Assembly: GCA_003648575.1 (NCBI GenBank) | Contig: QMPN01000105.1 | Span: forward strand, 1 to 9,454 | Length of the DNA: 9,454 bases | Reading direction: 5' to 3' | DNA from: Bacteroidota bacterium | GTDB lineage: Bacteria > Bacteroidota > Bacteroidia > Bacteroidales > B18-G4 | Shown: one piece after another, positions 1-5,877 of the stretch | Layout of the letters: each line of letters opens with the position of its first letter | How positions within the stretch are numbered: the first letter of the stretch is position 1 | Position numbers and translations under genes: made by a program | Notes under the pieces: model-generated | Database searches by the model: none | The model's input: the letters and a program-made list of their open reading frames with translations, nothing else | Told to the model about the DNA's origin: nothing

Positions 1-471
1 ATGGGAATTGACGGAAGGAGCGAAAAATACTTTGGAATGGATTATAAATTCACCAATCGCTTTTCATACTACACTGAATTGATCGTTGCCCGCAAATTCA
101 CCGATTGGCTGTCGATACAGGTAGCCGGAAACTTCTCCCATATTAATCGTGTTGATTCCCTCATGGAGCATGATAAATTCGGGATTACCTTCTCAGGAAG
201 GGCCAGGGTTAGCCCTCAGTCATCCATCGTCTTTAATTATGGTATACCGCTGAATATTAGTGCCATTCAGGAACATACTACCCTGACCAATGCTCCGCAA
301 CAAAATTTTGGTATTGGCTATGAAGTTTCTACCAGCACTCACTGCTTCCAGGTATTCATAAGTTCCTCTACAGACCTGTCGCCGCAGTATATTATGATGG
401 AAAACCAAAACGACTGGACCAAGGGGGATCTTTTCTTTGGATTTACGATAACCCGACTGTGGAGTTTCTAA
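1..471 (+). CDS. DUF5777-type outer-membrane beta-barrel protein, 3' part only
   Basis: This is the C-terminal part of a predicted outer-membrane beta-barrel; its function is unknown. It aligns by eye with the C-terminal half of the complete protein encoded on the minus strand at 7922-8818. Shared landmarks are the ARKF segment (residues 30-33 here, 171-174 there), a G-R-x-[KR]-[VI]-S block, a G-[YF]-[ED]-[VI]-x-T-x-x-H-x-F-Q-[VL]-F segment, and the ending G-[DF]-x-x-x-G-F-x-I-T-R followed by a terminal aromatic. The ARKF offset implies that about 140 N-terminal residues, including the signal peptide, lie left of the window, so the ATG at position 1 is probably an internal methionine. Alternating hydrophobic and polar residues and the final Phe fit a barrel. 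It ends 61 bases before the cytochrome c gene on the same strand and may be in the same transcript. The family name is from recognition of the paralogue and was not searched. Confidence 0.75.
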   Translation: MGIDGRSEKYFGMDYKFTNRFSYYTELIVARKFTDWLSIQVAGNFSHINRVDSLMEHDKFGITFSGRARVSPQSSIVFNYGIPLNISAIQEHTTLTNAPQQNFGIGYEVSTSTHCFQVFISSSTDLSPQYIMMENQNDWTKGDLFFGFTITRLWSF

Positions 472-532
472 AAAAGAAATATGGCATAGTATTCGAATAT
501 ATATAATTGTATAACTATTTAAATCAACTCAT

Positions 533-958
533 ATGAAAACGAAAACGATCAACAACTTATTTGCTCTGGCAGGCATCATGGTCCTGGCCTTTGTCTTCAT
601 GGCCTTTGCCTTTCCTCAGGATGGTCAGAAAAAAGGCGCAGCATGGGATATCCCTTCCAAATACATTAAAATGGAAAACCCTTATGCTGACGAAGACCTG
701 AATAAGGTTGGGAAAATGCTGTACAGCAAGCATTGCAAATCATGTCATGGGAATAAGGGTCTGGGTGATGGCCCAAAGGCCAAGCAACTGGAAACTTTTC
801 CCGGTAATTTCTCATCAGAGGAATTTCAGGCAGGTAGCGATGGAGAACTTTTTTATAAGTCTATCATCGGACGGGAAGAAATGCCTAACTATGAAAAAAA
901 GATCACTGATGATGAAGATCGCTGGGCGATCATAAACTACATCAGAACATTGAAATAG
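533..958 (+). CDS. Monoheme cytochrome c, exported or membrane-tethered
   Basis: A small class I-type cytochrome c that probably carries electrons in the periplasm. The 141-residue product starts with a hydrophobic export signal or anchor (about residues 7-28, ending near FPQD). Its single heme site is C68-K-S-C71-H72, followed by the G-x-G-L-G-D-G run usual in this family. Met117 in the EEMPNY segment is the likely distal iron ligand, and the C-terminal helix W-A-I-I-N-Y-I-R is typical. The ATG at 533 is chosen because it gives a complete signal region with a Lys-rich N-terminus. No clear signal-peptidase site or lipobox is visible, so it may stay anchored. A strong terminator follows 16 bases after the stop codon, which would let this gene be expressed apart from, or more strongly than, the redox genes after it. 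It may be the mobile partner of the downstream complex, a role like that of ActE in alternative complex III; this is inference from position. Confidence 0.9.
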   Translation: MKTKTINNLFALAGIMVLAFVFMAFAFPQDGQKKGAAWDIPSKYIKMENPYADEDLNKVGKMLYSKHCKSCHGNKGLGDGPKAKQLETFPGNFSSEEFQAGSDGELFYKSIIGREEMPNYEKKITDDEDRWAIINYIRTLK

Positions 959-974
959 TTTAGTGAATAAAGTT

Positions 975-1010
975 AAGGTGTCATTTGTTAGCAAGTGGCA
1001 CCTTTTTTTT
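975..1010 (+). terminator. Strong rho-independent terminator or attenuator
   Basis: The left arm at 975-987 (AAGGTGTCATTTG) pairs with the right arm at 992-1004 (CAAGTGGCACCTT) over 13 base pairs, two of them G-T wobbles, around a TTAG loop. The right arm runs into six further T's (1005-1010). This is a textbook intrinsic terminator for the monoheme cytochrome gene. Only 15 bases separate its end from the ATG of the heptaheme cytochrome at 1026, leaving no space for a promoter after it. The downstream genes must therefore depend on readthrough or on a promoter located before or inside the hairpin. Confidence 0.93.
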
Positions 1011-1025
1011 CTAATTCTCAACACT

Positions 1026-2006
1026 ATGATAAAAAAACTACTGTTCGGACTGCCTCTTCTGCCACTTGTCTTTCTACTATTCTTCATTAGCCCTCTGTCG
1101 TCTCAAACCCCTATTGAAGAGGAAGAGCGTGAATATGAATTCCTGGAGGTGAATCAGAAGTGCCTGAAATGCCATGGGCACACCTATTATTACTATTACA
1201 ATGACTGGGTAGAAAGGGATATTAAAGCACGAATGAACCCTTACCATATTGTGGATTCAGCAGATTTTTATGTTTCAAACCATTGGAATTTCCGCTGTGT
1301 TGATTGCCATTCAGAAGATTATGCTGAATTTCCACATGCCGGAGAACTTCGCATGGAACCCATTTATGAATGTATCGACTGTCATGGGGGCGATGAACAC
1401 TATGCTCAATACAATTTCGAGGCAATAGATGAGGAGTTTCATAAAAGTGTCCATTCATCGAAGCATTCCGAAGAGTTCACCTGCTGGATGTGCCATGACC
1501 CTCACACATATAGGGTCAATGCCCGGACAAACGATAATATGGAGGAATTTATCCGCTATGATAACGAAATATGCCTTAGCTGCCATGCGAATGTGAACAG
1601 ATATCAGCTTCTGACAACTGTCGATAATCCAAACATCCTGGATATGCATGGCTGGCTACCTAATCAGGGACTTCATTTTAAAAGCGTCAGATGCATAGAA
1701 TGCCATACTGATATCAGTGATGACTTAATGGTGGCGCATAATGTCCTTCCAAAAGAAAAGGCCGTTAAAAAATGTGTCGATTGTCATTCAAAAAATTCCA
1801 GGCTTCTTACCTCATTGTATAAAATGCAATTTACTGATCAACGCTCACTGGTTGGATTTTCAAATTCAGCTATGCTGGAGGAAGGATATATAATAGGAGC
1901 CAACAGGAATTATTACCTGAACAGGCTTAGCCTTGTCTTATTTGGACTGGTATTACTATTTATATCATTTCATGTAATACTAAGATTAACTATAAAACAC
2001 TCATAG
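1026..2006 (+). CDS. Heptaheme c-type cytochrome with C-terminal membrane anchor
   Basis: A multiheme electron-transfer protein on the outer face of the cytoplasmic membrane. The 326-residue product has an N-terminal signal sequence (about residues 1-27) and seven CXXCH heme sites at C46, C91, C116, C153, C183, C223 and C250. A single membrane helix lies at about 299-320, with a short Lys/His tail. Extra histidines between sites (for example H74, H104, H125, H139, H160, H209 and H217) could give bis-His ligation. The frame is open upstream to a GTG at 963, but that start would put the terminator inside the gene and spoil the signal peptide, so the ATG at 1026 is preferred. It stops two bases before the cytochrome b gene, indicating tight coupling. 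By position it is the counterpart of NrfB, DsrJ, HmcA or ActA in related complexes, but the seven-heme count and anchored architecture do not let me name a family. Substrate reduction by this protein is not excluded. Confidence 0.92.
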   Translation: MIKKLLFGLPLLPLVFLLFFISPLSSQTPIEEEEREYEFLEVNQKCLKCHGHTYYYYYNDWVERDIKARMNPYHIVDSADFYVSNHWNFRCVDCHSEDYAEFPHAGELRMEPIYECIDCHGGDEHYAQYNFEAIDEEFHKSVHSSKHSEEFTCWMCHDPHTYRVNARTNDNMEEFIRYDNEICLSCHANVNRYQLLTTVDNPNILDMHGWLPNQGLHFKSVRCIECHTDISDDLMVAHNVLPKEKAVKKCVDCHSKNSRLLTSLYKMQFTDQRSLVGFSNSAMLEEGYIIGANRNYYLNRLSLVLFGLVLLFISFHVILRLTIKHS

Positions 2007-2008
2007 CC

Positions 2009-2626
2009 ATGGCAGATAAAATATATTTATATCCTGTATGGGTAAGGTTGTGGCATTGGATGAATGCTATCTTATGCCTGCTCCTCATTGTAACCGGGCT
2101 CAGCATGCAATACTCCGACCCGGCCTATCCCTTCATGCGCTTCGACTGGGCTGTTGCTATTCATGATATTTCAGGGATCATCCTGACATTAAGTTATATC
2201 GTTTTTCTTTTAGGCAATATATTTACACCAAACGGGAATCAGTACCTGTTCAGGATCAAGGGTTATTTCAAGAATGTAGCACTACAATTCCGCTATTATT
2301 CTTATGGAATGTTTAAAGGCGAAAAGCCTCCATTTGAGATCACCAGGAGAAACAAGTTCAACCCACTGCAAAGGTTCAGTTATGTAGCAATCATGTACAT
2401 ATCGATGCCGGTGGTGATCGTAACGGGCTTAATGCTGCTTTATCCTGAATATTTTCTTCACGACATAATGGGTAAACACAGCATTCACTATACCGATATG
2501 CTTCATGTTATAATAGGATTTGTGATCTCCTTGTTCATGGTAATACATGTATATTTCTGCACCATCGGTGCAAAACCACTGAGCAACTTTAAAAGTATGT
2601 TCAATGGTTACCATGAAAAGCACTAG
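2009..2626 (+). CDS. Di-heme b-type cytochrome membrane subunit (cytochrome b561 / HyaC / FdnI-like)
   Basis: An integral membrane cytochrome b that would pass electrons between quinone and the periplasmic hemes or iron-sulfur subunit. The 205-residue protein has four predicted helices (about 15-33, 48-70, 120-143, 160-185). Candidate heme ligands are H16 in the motif R-L-W-H-W-M-N, H52 in I-H-D-I-S-G, and the pair H166 and H180 in the last helix; their placement matches the two-heme b-type subunits of [NiFe] hydrogenases, formate dehydrogenases and thiosulfate reductases. There is no leader peptide; the first helix follows directly. It starts two bases after the heptaheme cytochrome stop and lies 23 bases before the iron-sulfur gene. 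In Hmc- and Dsr-type complexes a NarI-like cytochrome b fills this position; here the His arrangement looks more like the HyaC/FdnI fold. Which family it belongs to should be settled by a profile search. Confidence 0.88.
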   Translation: MADKIYLYPVWVRLWHWMNAILCLLLIVTGLSMQYSDPAYPFMRFDWAVAIHDISGIILTLSYIVFLLGNIFTPNGNQYLFRIKGYFKNVALQFRYYSYGMFKGEKPPFEITRRNKFNPLQRFSYVAIMYISMPVVIVTGLMLLYPEYFLHDIMGKHSIHYTDMLHVIIGFVISLFMVIHVYFCTIGAKPLSNFKSMFNGYHEKH

Positions 2627-2649
2627 AGTCGAACCATAATACACTTCTT

Positions 2650-3591
2650 ATGGAAAAAGACAAAAACAAGAATGAGAACCACAGGCGGGAATTTATCCGC
2701 AGAGGATTGCTGGCAGGTGCAGGTGCATTTGCAGCCAGCGGAATCCTCAGCTCCTGTGGGTCAAAATCAGGTGAAAAAGTAAAATTGCTCACCCCTGACG
2801 GGAAACTTGTAGAGGTGGATGCCTCTGACATCAAGCCTTCGGAGGAGTATAAGATGCAGGCCAGGGAAGGGATCCCCGGAAGGAAATTTGTAATGGTAAT
2901 CGATCTGGCCAAGTGCTATAATGCACGCAAATGCGTTGAAGCCTGCCAGGAGGGGCACCACCTGCCTAAAGACCATGAATACATGAAGGTGTATCTCATG
3001 CAGGATTCAAACAAATCGGCTCCATATTGGTTCCCAAAACCCTGCTTCCAGTGCGATAACCCATTATGTGTGAGTGTATGTCCCGTTGGGGCAACCTATA
3101 AGCGCACCGATGGGATTGTTCTTGTTGACCACGACCGCTGCATCGGCTGCAAATTCTGTATGACCGGCTGTCCGTATTCCGCCAGGAATTTTGCCTGGAA
3201 ACATAATGAGGAATATGATGGTACCATTGTATATAATCCGGAAAACAGTGTTCCGGGCCAGGAAGGTACGGTATCGAAGTGTGTATTTTGTGCCGACCGG
3301 CTCCGTGAAAACAAACTGCCTTGTTGACTGCTGGCCTGCCCTATGGGAGTGATCTATTTCGGTGATATCGATGAGGATGCCGTAACCAATGGATCCGAAA
3401 CTGTTGCTTTTAGCGAGCTGATTCGTGACCGCGGAGGATATCGCTACCTGGAAGGGCTGGGTACCAGGCCAAGTGTATACTACCTGCCGCCGGTTAACAG
3501 GCAGTTCCCCGTCGATCGTGGATATGAAAGTATTGATGAGGACATCAAAGAAAGATACAAGGATACGCCATACATTAAAGACAGGGGGTAA
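2650..3591 (+). CDS. Tat-exported iron-sulfur lipoprotein (four ferredoxin-type Cys groups) with an in-frame TGA at a cluster-ligand codon
   Basis: A periplasmic multi-cluster electron-transfer subunit of the DmsB/HybA/PsrB/DsrO superfamily, partner of the NrfD subunit encoded next. The N-terminus carries a twin-arginine motif (R12-R13-E-F-I) and then a lipobox L-S-S-C36, so the folded protein should be exported by Tat and lipid-anchored. Cys groups are C89/C95/C99, where the usual second Cys is Ala92; C132/C135/C140/C144; C164/C167/C170/C174; and C211/C214/[226]/C230. Codon 226 is TGA (3325-3327). The frame continues in register with A-C-P-M-G-V-I-Y-F-G-D, typical of the family, and ends at 3589-3591, giving 313 residues if read through. 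Stopping at the TGA gives 225 residues without the last two ligands. The ATG at 3343 is the Met of the conserved CPMG and not a real restart. The gene is therefore a selenoprotein, a recent point-mutant pseudogene, or contains a sequence error. The product class is certain; the reading of the TGA is not. Confidence 0.85.
3325..3327 (+). other. In-frame TGA replacing a conserved cluster-ligand Cys codon (possible selenocysteine codon)
   Basis: The codons around the site read Leu-Pro-Cys(TGT)-TGA-Leu-Leu-Ala-Cys-Pro-Met-Gly. Family members normally have Leu-Pro-x-Cys-x-x-x-Cys-Pro, so TGA stands precisely at the first Cys of CxxxCP. TGA differs from both Cys codons (TGC, TGT) at one base. TGA does serve as a normal stop nearby, in the ResB-like gene (7129-7131), so a general code change is unlikely. 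Pairing downstream is weak: CCC 3339-3341 with GGG 3345-3347 and ACT 3327-3329 with AGT 3348-3350, with a large 5' bulge. Confidence 0.4.
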
Positions 3592-3594
3592 GAT

Positions 3595-4914
3595 ATGGAA
3601 TCAAAAAATACTGCCAGTTTTGACAAGTTAAGAGAATTCCGCGAACAGGTTGAAAGGCCCGGAACAATATTCTATATCTGGATCGTCTTCCTTGTGCTTC
3701 TGATCCTCTGGGGCCTCTATGCCCTATATGTTCAAATAACCCAGGGCCATATCGTTACCGGTATGCGTGATAATGTAGTCTGGGGAATCTATATCGTAAA
3801 CTTCATATTTTTTATGGGGATCAGTTATGCAGGAGCCCTGGTATCAGGGACGTTGCATCTTTTCAGAACCTCATGGCGAAAGCCGGTGATCCGTATGGCA
3901 GAATTTATCACCATCATTGCCCTGTTCATAGGCCCATTATATATTTTACTTTGTATCGGAAGGCTAGACAGGCTGCCATACCTGATCTTATTTGGCAGGA
4001 TACAATCACCAATTACATGGGATGTTATCGCCATTTCCACTGATATCATCGGCTGTGTTATCTTCCTTTACCTTTCTGTGCTCAGGGATATTGCAGCACT
4101 GCGGGATTTCAAGGAATTGAAAATCTCCAGATGGAGAAAAAAACTGTATAGCTGGTTAGCCCTTGGGTATACCGGAACACCCGAACAGCAAAGAAGACTA
4201 AACAATGCTACAGATATTATGGCAGTGATGGTAATTGCCATCGCTATTATTGTTTACTCAGTACTGGCCTGGATTTTCAGTGTAACGCTGCAGCCGGGAT
4301 GGAGAAGTACTATCTTCGGACCTTACTTCGTAATCGCGGCCGTTTTCTCCGGAACAGCGGTGCTGGTAATTGCCATGTGGATATTCAGAAAGATCTATAA
4401 ACTGGAAAAGTATCTGACCCGGAAACATTTTGTGAATATCGGGATCCTGATGCTCATTCTGGCAGCTTTTTTTGGATATTTCACCTTCAGCGAGTACCTC
4501 ACCAAATGGTACGGATCACAGATAAATGATGAGCTTCTCATTGGTCTCCTCATGGACAAATATTTCTGGATGTTCATTTTTGCCAACTACATTGGGGTGC
4601 TCATGCCGCTCATTGTGGTTGGGGTACCCAGGTTCAGGACCATTAACATGATTACGATCACAGCTGTTGTTGTCGTGATCGCCTTGTGGCTGAACCGCTA
4701 CCTTATTGTGATTCCCACCCTCGAATCACCCTATATTCCGATACAGGATGCACGGATAGACTGGGTTTCATATTCCGGTACATGGGTAGAGTGGGCATTG
4801 AGCATTGCCGGTGTTGCTGCTTTCTGCCTCGCTTTCACCGTTGGCTCCAGATTCATTCCCATCATCCCGGTTTCTGAAGAAAAGGAGAAAAAGAAAAGAC
4901 AGGAGATCTTATAA
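3595..4914 (+). CDS. NrfD/ActC-like polytopic membrane subunit (quinone-binding)
   Basis: The integral membrane subunit expected to oxidise or reduce menaquinone and to hand electrons to the adjacent iron-sulfur protein. The 439-residue protein contains roughly ten hydrophobic helices beginning at about residue 24. The early segment G-H-I-V-T-G-M-R-D-N-V-x-W-G-I-Y-I (about 51-67), followed by a G-x-x-Y-A-G-A-L helix and the basic W-R-K-P loop, is characteristic of NrfD proteins of the ActC/ActF, PsrC and HmcC type. The C-terminus is cytoplasmic-looking and highly charged (EEKEKKKR). An AGGGGG stretch at 3583-3588 precedes the ATG by six bases, and the previous gene stops three bases upstream, so translation is probably coupled. 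NrfD subunits bind no cofactor themselves; in alternative complex III they bind quinol and may have ion-conducting half-channels. Whether this one conserves energy cannot be judged here. Confidence 0.92.
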   Translation: MESKNTASFDKLREFREQVERPGTIFYIWIVFLVLLILWGLYALYVQITQGHIVTGMRDNVVWGIYIVNFIFFMGISYAGALVSGTLHLFRTSWRKPVIRMAEFITIIALFIGPLYILLCIGRLDRLPYLILFGRIQSPITWDVIAISTDIIGCVIFLYLSVLRDIAALRDFKELKISRWRKKLYSWLALGYTGTPEQQRRLNNATDIMAVMVIAIAIIVYSVLAWIFSVTLQPGWRSTIFGPYFVIAAVFSGTAVLVIAMWIFRKIYKLEKYLTRKHFVNIGILMLILAAFFGYFTFSEYLTKWYGSQINDELLIGLLMDKYFWMFIFANYIGVLMPLIVVGVPRFRTINMITITAVVVVIALWLNRYLIVIPTLESPYIPIQDARIDWVSYSGTWVEWALSIAGVAAFCLAFTVGSRFIPIIPVSEEKEKKKRQEIL

Positions 4915-4943
4915 GCCAGTATTCATGAGAAAACTTTCTTGAT

Positions 4944-5822
4944 ATGAAAAAGATACTCACATATACCTTGCTGGTCATCCTGACCGGTACCCTGTTCAGC
5001 CAAGCATTATTCGCCCAGGATGATGAACCGGGTGATATATACATGGAATTCAGCACCTGGAAATACAATGATATGAGCAGGTCCTTGATCACAACGATCA
5101 CCTCCGACAATGATGATGGGGAGTATTTCGTGAAAGGGCTGCCAGTACAATTTATGCTGACCGATGGAGAGGAAACGATACATCTGGGAGAGGCAATCAG
5201 CGATGCTAACGGGATCGCAGAAATGAATATCCATGAAGGGACAATAGATTACCCAAAAGATGAAGAAGGATACATTTACTTCACCGCCCGCTTCGAAGGC
5301 AGCGATCAATATTGGGAAGCCGAAGAAGAATTAATGGTGAAAGATGTAGTCGTAAGCATAAGCTTCGAAAAAGATGGTGAAGATAAAATGGTATTGTTTG
5401 AAGGTGTCATCTTAGGTGTGGATGAAGAATGGCCCCTGGCTGATGATGATTTTTACTTCTATGTGCCCAGGATGTTCAGCGATATGAAGATCGCCGACGG
5501 CTGGTTTGAAGAAGACGGAACAGGATATATTGATTTCCCGACCACCGTAATCGGTGATTCTACCGGGAATGTCCTTGTTATCGCCAGGCTGGAGGAACAC
5601 TACGATTATGGTAATGTAGAAGTAAGTGCCATGATCAACTGGGCCAGTCCAAAGCAGTTGATCGCTGCAGAAAAGCCTTCCCGTGAACTATGGACACCCG
5701 TTGCCCCACTCTGGATGATCATCACTCTGATAATCATGCTGGCGGGTGTTTGGGGACATTATTTTTATGCCATTTTCCAGCTCATTATGATCAAGCGTTC
5801 GAAAAAGAAAGAAATTAAGTAA
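4944..5822 (+). CDS. Unrecognised exported acidic protein with C-terminal membrane anchor
   Basis: I do not recognise this gene. The 292-residue product has a signal peptide (about 1-25, cleavage after A-L-F-A-Q or just before it). Its ectodomain (26-250) is rich in Asp/Glu and looks like two beta-sandwich modules. The first contains G-L-P-V-Q-F, L-G-E-A-I and N-G-I-A-E-M, a pattern common in Ig-like or carboxypeptidase-regulatory-like domains. The second spans about 137-232 and has a D-G-T-G-Y-I-D-F strand. One membrane helix at about 255-283 (P-L-W-M-I-I-T-L..., with His272 at its end) is followed by a Lys-rich tail, so the ectodomain faces the periplasm. There are no CXXCH sites and no cysteines. 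It lies 29 bases after the NrfD gene and 55 bases before the ResB-like gene, so it is probably an accessory or assembly subunit of the same complex. Metal binding by the acidic domain is possible but not shown. Confidence 0.85.
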   Translation: MKKILTYTLLVILTGTLFSQALFAQDDEPGDIYMEFSTWKYNDMSRSLITTITSDNDDGEYFVKGLPVQFMLTDGEETIHLGEAISDANGIAEMNIHEGTIDYPKDEEGYIYFTARFEGSDQYWEAEEELMVKDVVVSISFEKDGEDKMVLFEGVILGVDEEWPLADDDFYFYVPRMFSDMKIADGWFEEDGTGYIDFPTTVIGDSTGNVLVIARLEEHYDYGNVEVSAMINWASPKQLIAAEKPSRELWTPVAPLWMIITLIIMLAGVWGHYFYAIFQLIMIKRSKKKEIK

Positions 5823-5826
5823 TCGA

Positions 5827-5858
5827 TTACCGAAATTAGGTCTAAATCATTACATTTG
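5827..5858 (+). promoter_or_regulatory. Candidate Bacteroidota-type promoter before the cytochrome c maturation genes
   Basis: TACATTTG at 5851-5858 matches the Bacteroidota -7 consensus TAnnTTTG exactly and lies 19 bases before the ATG of the ResB-like gene. The expected upstream TTG element is represented only by TTA at 5827-5829, 21 bases away, so the match is partial. If real, it would allow the heme-attachment genes to be expressed independently of the redox genes, with a very short leader. Confidence 0.35.
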
Positions 5859-5877
5859 TCGGGCTATAACTAAGCTA

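Noticed and set aside
472..532. Promoter for the monoheme cytochrome gene in the AT-rich gap
   Set aside because: TATAATTG-like sequence is present but lacks the consensus TTTG and a spaced TTG, so it does not stand out from AT-rich background.
963..1025. Upstream GTG-initiated extension of the heptaheme cytochrome by 21 residues
   Set aside because: It would translate through the 13-bp terminator hairpin and place a Lys/Trp/His-rich stretch before an otherwise perfect signal peptide starting at 1026.
3325..3327. Genome-wide reassignment of TGA to an amino acid
   Set aside because: The ResB-like gene ends at TGA in the usual ATGA overlap with ccsA, and no other gene in the window contains an internal TGA.
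3343..3591. Separate 82-residue gene starting at ATG 3343
   Set aside because: The ATG encodes the Met of the conserved CPMG segment, and the product is simply the C-terminus of the iron-sulfur protein in the same frame as the part before the TGA.
4925..4942. Tiny leader peptide (ATG to TGA, five residues) just before the unknown gene
   Set aside because: Such short frames arise by chance and there is no associated hairpin pair or codon pattern suggesting attenuation.
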